Positions 51,860-60,600 of a stretch of DNA of 62,405 bases are shown piece after piece. The notes under the pieces are model-generated. The model searched no databases, was not told the origin of the DNA, and saw only the letters and a list, made by a program, of their open reading frames with translations. The DNA is from an uncultured Prevotellaceae bacterium (GTDB lineage Bacteria > Bacteroidota > Bacteroidia > Bacteroidales > Bacteroidaceae): the NCBI GenBank assembly GCA_900318795.1, contig ONLU01000006.1, positions 1-62,405 on the forward strand, given 5' to 3'. Position 1 is the stretch's first letter, and every line of letters begins with the position of its first letter. A program made the position numbers and the translations under genes.

Positions 51860-53812
51860 ATGAAGAAAAGATTTCTGATGGGGCTGGCCATGTTGTGCCT
51901 GACCATCGTAACAAAGGCACAGACTGTGCAGAGTCCTGATGGTAACATACAGGTTGTTTTGGAACTAAAAGATCAGGGGAAACCCTCTTATCGTGTCAAT
52001 TACCAAGGTCAGGAGGTGGTAAAACCCTCTGCCCTCGGTTTGGTAACAAACATCGGTGACTTTACCCAAGGGTTGGAGCAGAAGGGTGTTGAGACCCGCG
52101 AGGTCACTGAAAGCTATGAGTTGCGTGACATCAAGCAGAGCCATGTAGACTATCGTGCCAATGAGGCCGTAGTCACCTATACGCAAAAGGGTGAACCGGT
52201 GATGGACATCATCTTCCGTGTCAGCAACCGCGATGTGGCATTCTGCTACCGTCTGCACGATAAAAAGCCCGACCCCATGGGCAACACTCGTCGTGTCTGC
52301 GTCGTTGAGCGTGAAGCCAGCAGCTTCACACTGCCCGACGGTACCACGACGTTCCTTTGTCCGCAGTCTGAACCGATGGTGGGTTTTGCCCGTACGATGC
52401 CCAGTTACGAAACTCCATACACCCTGGACGAACCCATGGGCAAGAACGGTTGGGGCAATGGCTATACCTTCCCCTGCCTGTTTAAGGAGCAGAACTGCTG
52501 GGTTCTCATCAGCGAGACGGGTACCGACGGTGGTTATGTGGGTTGCCGACTGGTTAACGATGGTGGTGGCAACTATCGCATCGGGTTCCCCATGCCGGGT
52601 GAACTGAATGGCCAGCATTCCACGACACCAGCTCTAGGACTGCCTGCCGTGACGCCTTGGCGCACCATTACGGTCGGTCCGTTGGCCCATATCGTCGAGA
52701 CCACCGTGCCCTTCGACCTCGTACAGCCCAAGTACAAGGCTTCCAAGGAATATGTGTATGGCAAGGGCTCCTGGTCGTGGATTATCCGCATGGACTCCAG
52801 CTGCAACTTTGACGAGCAGAAAGAGTACATCGACTTCTCGGCAGCCATGGGGTGGCAGACGGTACTCGTTGATGCCCATTGGGACAAGCAGATAGGCTAC
52901 GACCGTGTGGCAGAACTGGCCCGCTATGCCAAGACGAAGGGGGTGGCCCTCTTCCTGTGGTACAATTCCAATGGTGCTTGGAACGATGCTCCTCAGACTC
53001 CTATCGGTAAGATGAACAACAGCCGTATCCGTCGCCAGGAGATGAAATGGATGCAGGAGAACGGCATCCGAGGCATCAAGGTCGACTTCTTTGGTGGCGA
53101 CAAGCAGCCCATGATGCAGCTCTATGAGGATATTCTCAGCGATGCCAACGACTTTGGCCTGCTTTGCATCTTCCATGGCTGTACGTTGCCTCGCGGTTGG
53201 GAGCGCATGTATCCTAACTACGTCGCCTCAGAGGCTGTGCTGGCCTCCGAGAACCTGCACTTTGGTCAGGGAGCCTGCGATGCTGAGGCCCGCAATGCCT
53301 GTATCCATACCTTTGTGCGCAACACAGTCGGCTCGATGGACTTTGGCGGTTCGGCACTCAATAAGTTCTATGGCACCGACAATCAGCATGGCACGGTGCG
53401 CCGTACGAGCGATGTCTATGCACTGGCCACGGCGGTGCTCTTCCAGAGTGCCGTTCAGCACTTTGCCCTGGCACCCAATAACCTGACCGATGCTCCTGCT
53501 TGGGCTGTCGACTTCATGAAGAAGGTGCCCACCACATGGGATGAGGTACGTTTCATCGACGGTTATCCGGGTAAGTATGTCATCCTGGCTCGTCGCAGTG
53601 GCAACCGGTGGTTTGTTGCAGGTATCAATGCAGAGAGTCAACCGCTCAAGAAGACGCTGACATTGCCCATGTTCGAGAAAGGGACTTCGCTCTCCGTCTA
53701 TGCCGACGATGCGAAATTGCAAGGTAGCAAGAAAACCGTCAAGTTCAGCAAGAAACAGCAGTTTGCCATCACTATTCCGCAAAACGGAGGCGTGTTGATT
53801 GCAAATGACTAA
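51860..53812 (+). CDS. GH97 alpha-glycosidase (galactosidase-like)
   Basis: A 650-residue secreted GH97 enzyme. N-terminal super-beta-sandwich (about 22-280) beginning VQSPDGNIQVVLELKD, then a TIM barrel with MGWQTVLVDAHWD, the catalytic Asp of IKVDFFGGDKQ (about 410) and EAVLASENLHFG, then a C-terminal beta domain. The Asp at the KVDF position fits the retaining type (alpha-galactosidase) and not the inverting alpha-glucosidase type. This would remove galactose side groups from complex xylan. It is separated from the preceding gene by the CGAG repeats; no promoter was recognised there. Confidence 0.88.
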   Translation: MKKRFLMGLAMLCLTIVTKAQTVQSPDGNIQVVLELKDQGKPSYRVNYQGQEVVKPSALGLVTNIGDFTQGLEQKGVETREVTESYELRDIKQSHVDYRANEAVVTYTQKGEPVMDIIFRVSNRDVAFCYRLHDKKPDPMGNTRRVCVVEREASSFTLPDGTTTFLCPQSEPMVGFARTMPSYETPYTLDEPMGKNGWGNGYTFPCLFKEQNCWVLISETGTDGGYVGCRLVNDGGGNYRIGFPMPGELNGQHSTTPALGLPAVTPWRTITVGPLAHIVETTVPFDLVQPKYKASKEYVYGKGSWSWIIRMDSSCNFDEQKEYIDFSAAMGWQTVLVDAHWDKQIGYDRVAELARYAKTKGVALFLWYNSNGAWNDAPQTPIGKMNNSRIRRQEMKWMQENGIRGIKVDFFGGDKQPMMQLYEDILSDANDFGLLCIFHGCTLPRGWERMYPNYVASEAVLASENLHFGQGACDAEARNACIHTFVRNTVGSMDFGGSALNKFYGTDNQHGTVRRTSDVYALATAVLFQSAVQHFALAPNNLTDAPAWAVDFMKKVPTTWDEVRFIDGYPGKYVILARRSGNRWFVAGINAESQPLKKTLTLPMFEKGTSLSVYADDAKLQGSKKTVKFSKKQQFAITIPQNGGVLIAND

Positions 53813-53816
53813 GCAG

Positions 53817-55790
53817 ATGAAACAACAACTATTATCATTACTCGCGTTGGCGACACTGTCGGCATCGGCCCAGAATGCGGTCATTCGTGACCAGTTTACG
53901 GCCGATCCGACAGCACGCGTCTTCCATGGCCGTGTCTATCTCTATCCGTCGCACGACATTCCTGCGCCGCCAACAGTCACGGAGATAGCCGGTCATCCTG
54001 CAGGCGAATGGTTCTGTATGGCCGACTATCACGTCTTTTCGTCGGACAATCTGACAGACTGGACGGACCATGGAGTCATCGTGTCACAGGAACAAGTGCC
54101 TTGGGGCAAGCCCGATGCCTACTCCATGTGGGCCCCTGACTGTGTGGAGCGGGGTGGGAAGTATTACTTCTATTTCCCCAACGCCCCGAAGAGCGGGCGA
54201 GGCTTTGCCATTGGTGTGGCTACAGCCGACTCACCCACAGGTCCTTTCCGGCTGGAACCCGAACCCATCAAGGGTGTGATGGGCATTGACCCTTGTGTGC
54301 TTGTCGATAAGGATGGCACCTCTTATATCTATTGGAGTGGCATGGGCATCCGAGGTGCCCGGCTGAAAAGTAATATGAAGGAGTTGGATGGCGAACTGGA
54401 GACCGTTAGCTTTCCCCAGGGCGGCTCGGTCAAGGTCGGTGGACAGCAGATGGCAGGTCTGCCGGAAGGGTTCAAGGAAGGTCCCTTCGCTTTTCGTCGC
54501 GGCGACTGGTACTACCTGACCTTTCCCTGGGTTCGAAAGGAGAAAGGTACCGAAACGCTGGCCTATGCCATGTCGCGCTCCCCATTAGGCCCCTGGGACT
54601 TCAAGGGTGTCTTCATGCAGGAGCATGCCAATGGCTGCTGGACCAATCATCATAGTTTCGTGGAGTATCAGGGACAATGGTATCTCTTCTATCATCATAA
54701 CGACTATTCTCCATGGATGGACAAGCGTCGTTCGGTGTGTATCGAGCGTGTCACGTTCCTGAAGGACGGTACTATCCAAGAGGTAAAGCCAACCCTTCGT
54801 GGTGTGGGCACGACGAAAGCCACAGACCGTATGGAGGTAGACCGCTATAGTGCTGCTAGCACTGGCACTACCATTGCTTATCTCGACACCCTCAACCGCT
54901 TCAGGGGGTGGTATGCAGCCCTGCCAGGAAAGGGTAGCTGGGTGCGCTATGGCGAGGTGGACTATGCTCCGCTCCGTGATGGTGCCTATGCTGTCGTGCA
55001 GGTGAGGGCGAAGGCCAACACCAGTTTGACTTTGTCGTCAGGAAAGAAGCTGATTGCCCGCATTCCCGTCACGGTTATCACTGAGCGAGGCGGATTCCGC
55101 AGAGACCAGAGCAACCAGTGGCTGACGCTGACGGCTCCGTTGACTGTCCTTCCTAAGGGCGTGTCCGATGTCACTGTGACTTGTGAGGGCGAGTCGGTGG
55201 ATGTCGACTGGGTGCAACTGCGCAACCGTCCAGACTATTTCACCGCAGTCCCGGCAGGTGCAGCCCCCTTGGCTCCTGATGCCGATGGCTTCATTCGCCG
55301 TTGGACCCTGTTGGAGCCTGTCCGCCATGAAGTCCGCTCAAATATTGTCCTGACGGAAAACTACCTGAAGGACATGGTGGCTAAGGAGTGGCCTAAGGTT
55401 AATGTGAAAAGGGGCAAGTGGCATACCATAGAGAGCCGGACTTATAACGTCCGTGCATTCCGCTTTGCTGAGCTGACAGGCCACGAGCCTTATCACTCGC
55501 TGTTCTGGGGAACGGCCGTGATAGTCTGTCCCCAGGAGTTGCAGCAGGTGCGGTTGGCAGCAGGCAGCAATGGCGCTTCCTGCTGGTGGGTTGACGACCA
55601 GCCCGTGTTGACACTGGACGGCGACCGCCGCATGGTGCAGGACGATGGTGTGTCACAGCGTCTGACGCTCAAGGCAGGTCACCATGTGCTCCGCTTCTGT
55701 CTGGTCAATGGGCCGGGGCTGAGCGACTTCTGCGTCCGCTTTATTGATGAGAAAGGAAATCCGATTAACAACTTTTTGATTACTCGATAA
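53817..55790 (+). CDS. GH43 glycosidase with C-terminal CBM domains
   Basis: A 657-residue secreted protein. Propeller about 20-320: FTADPTARVFHGRVYLYPSH (base Asp), GIDPCVLVDKDG (middle Asp), and FKEGPFAFRRGDWYYLTF (acid Glu). A CBM6-like beta-sandwich (about 330-470) and a second, unidentified beta-rich domain (about 480-655) follow. Specificity unknown, arabinofuranosidase or xylosidase expected. The ATG at 53817 gives a standard signal peptide. An ATG at 53805, in the same frame, would overlap the GH97 stop. Confidence 0.85.
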   Translation: MKQQLLSLLALATLSASAQNAVIRDQFTADPTARVFHGRVYLYPSHDIPAPPTVTEIAGHPAGEWFCMADYHVFSSDNLTDWTDHGVIVSQEQVPWGKPDAYSMWAPDCVERGGKYYFYFPNAPKSGRGFAIGVATADSPTGPFRLEPEPIKGVMGIDPCVLVDKDGTSYIYWSGMGIRGARLKSNMKELDGELETVSFPQGGSVKVGGQQMAGLPEGFKEGPFAFRRGDWYYLTFPWVRKEKGTETLAYAMSRSPLGPWDFKGVFMQEHANGCWTNHHSFVEYQGQWYLFYHHNDYSPWMDKRRSVCIERVTFLKDGTIQEVKPTLRGVGTTKATDRMEVDRYSAASTGTTIAYLDTLNRFRGWYAALPGKGSWVRYGEVDYAPLRDGAYAVVQVRAKANTSLTLSSGKKLIARIPVTVITERGGFRRDQSNQWLTLTAPLTVLPKGVSDVTVTCEGESVDVDWVQLRNRPDYFTAVPAGAAPLAPDADGFIRRWTLLEPVRHEVRSNIVLTENYLKDMVAKEWPKVNVKRGKWHTIESRTYNVRAFRFAELTGHEPYHSLFWGTAVIVCPQELQQVRLAAGSNGASCWWVDDQPVLTLDGDRRMVQDDGVSQRLTLKAGHHVLRFCLVNGPGLSDFCVRFIDEKGNPINNFLITR

Positions 55791-55794
55791 GACG

Positions 55795-57279
55795 ATGAAA
55801 CGTGTAAGATTTTTTCTGATATCCTTCTGCCTGAGTGCCCTTTATGCCAATGCTCAAGTAGGCCAGCCATACATTCACGACCCTTCGACCATCGCTGAGT
55901 GCGACGGCAAATACTATACCTTCGGCACGGGTGGCGGTGGACTCATCTCTGAGGATGGCTGGTCGTGGCACGGTGGTGCCGAGCGTCCCGGAGGCGGTGC
56001 GGCACCCGACGTCATGAAGATTGGCGACCGTTACCTTATTATATTTGGTGCCACGGGAGGCGGACTCTTTGGTGGTCACAATGGGCGCATTCTGACCATG
56101 TGGAATAAGACGCTTGACCCCAAGTCGCCCGACTTCCATTTCACCACTCCCGTAGAGGTGGCTTCCAGCGACGGCATGGAGGACTGTGATGCCATTGACC
56201 CCAGTCTGTTGCTCGACCCCACGACAGGTCGCCTTTGGGCTACCTACGGAACCTACTTTGGCAGCATCCGGCTGATAGAGCTCGACCCCAAGACGGGTGA
56301 GCGCGTCAAAGGCAATGTGGAGAAAGATATCGCCATAGACTGCGAGGCTTCTGCCTTGATCTATCGCGACGGCTGGTACTATCTGCTGGGAACCCATGGC
56401 ACTTGCTGCGATGGTGTGAACTCAACCTATAACATTGTGGTGGGACGCTCGCGTTCCGTCGAGGGACCCTATCTGGACAATGTGGGGCGCGATATGCTTA
56501 AAGGTGGCGGGCGCATGGTGATAGCAGCCGGTCATCGTGTCTGCGGACCGGGCCACTTCGGACGAACCGTCATTGACGAGGGCGTGGAGGTGATGTCGTG
56601 TCACTATGAGGCTGACTTTGAGCGCAGTGGGCGCTCCGTGCTGGGCATCCGTCCACTGCTCTGGCGCAACGGATGGCCTGTGGCTGGTGATCCTTTCCTG
56701 GGCGGCACCTTTTCTGGCCAAGGGTCAGAGTGTGGCGTTGCAGTCGAGATTGAGTCTGAGCGTCGCGGCTATTCGCTGGAACTGGCTGTTGACTTTGTGC
56801 GCATCCCCCAGGAGCGCGAACGCTTCTGGCAGATGGATCTGACGAAGCCGCTGAAGTCCATCCCCAATCAGTCGTTAACCGATGTGGCGGGCACTTGGCC
56901 CGAAGGCAATATCCCAGTGCGCTGCAGCGACTACATGTTCCGCCCCCATCAGCGGTGGACCATAACGCCTGTTGCCGAGGCTGGCGGCTATCTGGGCGGC
57001 CCCTATTACAAAATCGTCATTGCGGGTACTGACCGTGCACTGGCTGCTACGGCCGATTTGGAGTTGGTGACCGTTCCGCAGTTCAGTGGCGCCGACGAAC
57101 AGCTCTGGCGCATAGAACAGCTGACCGACGGCACCTTCCGCATCATGCCCAAGCGCATTCCGGGTCATCAGGAACTGAATAAAAACTACGTGATATACTC
57201 GGCTGCCGACTCCACTCCGACGCTTGCTGTGTACGATTTTCAGAGTGATAATTCGAAGTGGAACATCCGAAATAGATGA
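55795..57279 (+). CDS. GH43 arabinanase-like enzyme with lectin-like tail
   Basis: A 494-residue secreted protein. Propeller about 22-330 begins YIHDPSTIAECDGKYYTFGTG (base Asp), with DAIDPSLLLDPTTG (middle Asp) and AIDCEASALIYRDGWYYLL (acid Glu), like GH43 endo-arabinanases. From about 370 a beta-trefoil-like domain (YKIVIAGTDRALAA, DEQLWRIEQL) resembles ricin-type CBM13. Residues about 307-317 (SGQGSECGVAV) come from a decayed palindromic repeat. Last enzyme of the operon, four bases after the preceding stop. Confidence 0.84.
   Translation: MKRVRFFLISFCLSALYANAQVGQPYIHDPSTIAECDGKYYTFGTGGGGLISEDGWSWHGGAERPGGGAAPDVMKIGDRYLIIFGATGGGLFGGHNGRILTMWNKTLDPKSPDFHFTTPVEVASSDGMEDCDAIDPSLLLDPTTGRLWATYGTYFGSIRLIELDPKTGERVKGNVEKDIAIDCEASALIYRDGWYYLLGTHGTCCDGVNSTYNIVVGRSRSVEGPYLDNVGRDMLKGGGRMVIAAGHRVCGPGHFGRTVIDEGVEVMSCHYEADFERSGRSVLGIRPLLWRNGWPVAGDPFLGGTFSGQGSECGVAVEIESERRGYSLELAVDFVRIPQERERFWQMDLTKPLKSIPNQSLTDVAGTWPEGNIPVRCSDYMFRPHQRWTITPVAEAGGYLGGPYYKIVIAGTDRALAATADLELVTVPQFSGADEQLWRIEQLTDGTFRIMPKRIPGHQELNKNYVIYSAADSTPTLAVYDFQSDNSKWNIRNR
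56712..56742 (-). repeat. Decayed palindromic repeat in the GH43 gene
   Basis: TTCTGGCCAAGGGTCAGAGT plus GTGGCGTTGCA keeps the GGTCAGAGTGTGGCGTTGC half of the family in reverse orientation. The other half-stem is eroded. Confidence 0.7.
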
Positions 57280-57291
57280 AAAATGTTACAT

Positions 57292-57357
57292 GGATACAAA
57301 CAGAAAAGTATCTGAAACGCAGCGTAACGTCAGTCTCGCAGAAAGTTCGTACCTTTG
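57292..57357 (+). promoter_or_regulatory. Upstream promoter with operator-like repeats
   Basis: TACCTTTG at 57350-57357. TGAAACG at 57313-57319 lies exactly 30 bases upstream and GGATACA at 57292-57298 lies 21 bp further up. There is no -33 TTG. Its layout equals that of the xusA, GH5 and CE6-CE1 promoters. Confidence 0.5.
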
Positions 57358-57363
57358 CATCAG

Positions 57364-57474
57364 TAAAGGCGAGACGCTTTTTCGAAAAGATTTGTTTTAG
57401 TAATATTATCATTAGTAGTTTGTTTTGTAACTGTAGTTGCTGCTGAGAAGCGTCTCGGCAGCACTACTTTTTTA
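57364..57474 (+). ncRNA. Candidate small RNA or attenuator leader
   Basis: About 110 nt from the promoter at 57350 to a strong terminator: TGCTGCTGAGA-AGCG-TCTCGGCAGCA (57438-57463, eleven pairs), then CTAC and TTTTTT. GAGACGCTT at 57371-57379 is perfectly complementary to AAGCGTCTC at 57448-57456. That pairing would break the terminator stem, so two exclusive folds are possible. No peptide of note is encoded. Confidence 0.45.
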
Positions 57475-57522
57475 TAGTTCAAAGTTCAACCAGAGGGGAG
57501 TGAGTTACATGAACTTTCTGAA

Positions 57523-57546
57523 ATGTAACATTTTTCCATGTTACAT
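57523..57546. promoter_or_regulatory. ATGTAACAT/ATGTTACAT inverted repeat upstream of the HTCS gene
   Basis: A perfect 9-bp inverted repeat with a 6-base spacer, 11 bases upstream of the -33 element. The same TGTTACA word forms the operator-like repeats at xusA and GH5, and also occurs at 57284-57290, so autoregulation is plausible. Confidence 0.5.
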
Positions 57547-57556
57547 GGCGTAAAGT

Positions 57557-57587
57557 TTGGTAGATTCGGAAAAATTTGTTACTTTTG
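57557..57587 (+). promoter_or_regulatory. HTCS gene promoter
   Basis: TTG at 57557-57559, 20-base spacer, TACTTTTG at 57580-57587, a full -33/-7 match. Leader of about 42 nt with a TTACTAAC repeat. Confidence 0.7.
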
Positions 57588-57635
57588 CCGAGAAATCTAA
57601 CAAACTTACTAACTTACTAACTCTATTTGTACATA

Positions 57636-60600
57636 ATGGTACGTAAAGTTCTTTTATTCTGCTTTTTTTTGGTAACCCTGAGCACACACGCCCAGATGGG
57701 TAAATTGTTTGATGCCGACAAGCAGATGTCGAGCAGTCTTACGTCGCAGATTTTCCTGGACCGCGACGGATTCATCTGGGTTGCAACACGTAACGGACTG
57801 AACCGTTACGACGGCTATCAGTTTCGCATTCTGAAAAAAGAGACCCGTCAGGACTTGGGCATGGCCAGCAACTATGTCAACTGCATGATGCAGGACCGCA
57901 CAGGACTGTTCTACATTGGCATGTATGGCGCCCTGCAGACCTATGACGGCGAGCGGTTTCACGATGTTGTGACCTACGACTTGAGTGGAAAGGCCGTTCC
58001 CAGCTATGTCACCTCGTTGATGCAGCGCCGCGACGGCACCATTCTGGTGGGAACCTCTGGTCACGGCGTGCTGAGCATGGCCCCTGAGAAAAAGCATACT
58101 CGCAAGAAGCCTGTCAGGGAAGCCCGTCAGATAGGTGGGCCGCTGGCTGATGTGATGACCGTCCATCGGATGATGGAGGACCGCCATGGCCTCCTCTGGC
58201 TGGTGACCGAGAGCCAGGGACTGTTGTGCTATGACGGCAAGAAGGTCGTACGCTACTTCCAGGGCGAAGACGAGCTGGGCATGGTTCGTGGCGTCTGCGA
58301 AGACAGCGAAGGACGCATCTATGTGGCTACTGCCAATGCAGGCATGTTCCGGTTCTCAGACCGGTCAGAGTCTGGCGGTGCCATGGGCGGAAAGTCACTT
58401 GTACATATAGACGGCACAGGGTCGAAGCATATCTCAACGCTCTACGTGAGCCATGACAATCGCATTCTGATAGGCTACGACGGACTGGGACTGGCCATCT
58501 ACGATCCGAAGACGGGTACTGTTACGGACAATCCGTACTACAGTCGCGACGTGAACCTGAGCACGGCCAAGGTCTATAGCATCTGCGAGGATCGCAACGG
58601 CAACACCTGGCTGGGACTGCTGCAAAAGGGTATCTATATGCATCCTGCCAAGACAACAGGTTTCCACTATATGGGCTACAAACTGGGAGCCCGCAATGTC
58701 ATTGGGTCTGCCTGCGTCACCAGTGTGCTCATGAGCAGCAATACGCTGAATTGGGTAGGTACCGACAAGGACGGTCTGTATTGCCTGGACACCAAGGGAC
58801 AGGTGGTCAAGCACTTCAAGGAGGGCTTCCCTGCCACCATACTGGGTATGGCCGAGGACAAGCAGGGCCGCATCTGGATAGGCTCTTACAAGGAGGGCTG
58901 TGGCTGGATAGACCCGCAGACGCAGACTTATCATCCCCATCGGCTGCCGCAGGGGCCGGCCGTCAGCGTGTTCTGTGTGCGTACAGACCGGCGGGGACGG
59001 CTGTGGCTGGCCACGATGGGCTACGGTCTGCTGCGTCTGGACCCGGCGACGGGCGAGGTGAAAGCCTATACGCAGCAGGGTGATGCCGACAATAATCCGA
59101 AGGTGAACAGCCTGACCAACAACTATATCCAGCAGATAGAGCCGTCGCCCGACGGACGCCGCATCTACGTCGCCACCACCATGGGTGTCTGTGCGCTGGA
59201 CTTGGAGAAAGACAGCTGGCTGACCACCTTTGGCGGCAAGAACTGCATGAACTACGGCACACCAGCCCGTGTGGCCCGCGAGTTTGGCGGCAAGCTGTAT
59301 GTCGGCACCAACGACGGTCTGCTGTGCTACGACCTCAAGACGCACAAGACCCATGTGCACGCTATGGAGAGCGGCCTGGCGGACAACGGCATCTCCAGCA
59401 TCGAGCAGGACCGTCAGGGCAATCTTTGGGTATCTACCGACCACGGCCTGTGCCGTCTGGACCCCAAGACGGGACAGACCAGCAACTACTTTGTCGACAA
59501 TGGCCTGCAGTCCAACGAGTTCAGCGATGGTGCCTCCTTCACGGCTCCCAATGGTCAGATGATTTTTGGCGGACTGGGTGGCATCACATGGTTCAAGCCG
59601 CAGGACATCAAGGAACGCGACTGGCATGCCGAGGTGAAGCTGACGGGATTCTGGGTCGATGGCGAACCCGTAACCCCAGCCACCATGTCGGGTCTGTGGC
59701 AAGTTGTCGACACCACCGTCATTGCCGCCAACCGCTTTGTGCTGGCATCCAGCGACAACTCCTTTGCCCTGCAGCTGTCTACGCTGACGTACGACAATCC
59801 TGAGCATATCGTCTACCGCTATCGCATCAACCGCGAAGGGTGGGTGCGCATGCAGCCCGGCGTCAACGAAATCACGTTCAGCCACATGCAGCCTGGCAAC
59901 TACGACTTCTGCGTCGTGGCCGAGCAGAACGGCATCGACACCCCGGAGCGCTGCTTCACCGTTGTCATTCATGCTCCCTGGTATCGCACGCCGCTGGCCT
60001 ATATCGTCTATCTGCTGGTCATCGCCGCCGTCTTGTGGCGCTACCTGCGCTTCCGCCGTCGCAAGGAGCAGGACCGCCTGCGCCTGCAGGAGCATATCCA
60101 CGCCGAGGAGATGGCCGATGCCAAGCTGAAGTTCTTCATGAACATCTCACACGAGATCCGTACGCCTATGACCCTCATCGTCGCCCCCTTGCTGTCGCTC
60201 ATCAAGCAGGACGACGACCCCCACCGCCGCAGCATCTACGAGACCATCCGCCGCAATGCCGAGCGTATCCTGGGACTCATCAACCAGATGATGGACCTGC
60301 GTAAGATTGACAAGGGACAGATGCAGATGCACATGTGCGAGACGGAGCTGATCTCCTTCATCGGCGACATCCACATGCTCTTCGACCAGCAGGCCAAGGC
60401 TAAGAACATCCGCTTCACCTACGAGCACGACACACAGATGCTGCCCGTGTGGATAGACCGTCAGAACTTTGACAAGGTCATTGTCAACCTGCTGTCCAAT
60501 GCCTTCAAGTTCACCCCGACGGGCGGGCAGATAGCCATGAGCGTCACCCACGATGACCGGCAGGTGCACATAGCCATCAAGGACACGGGCGAGGGTATTC

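Larger units (their letters stand above)
57280..57635. other. Regulatory region ahead of the HTCS gene
   Basis: A 356-base region without protein genes. It holds a promoter (57350), a candidate small RNA or attenuator ending in a terminator, several ATGTTACAT sites and the HTCS promoter. A GTTCAAAGTTCAA heptamer stretch is at 57477-57489. Confidence 0.7.

Noticed and set aside
58434-60101. 555-residue open frame antisense to the HTCS gene
   Set aside because: It mirrors the coding pattern of the HTCS gene, with no signal peptide, domain or promoter of its own.
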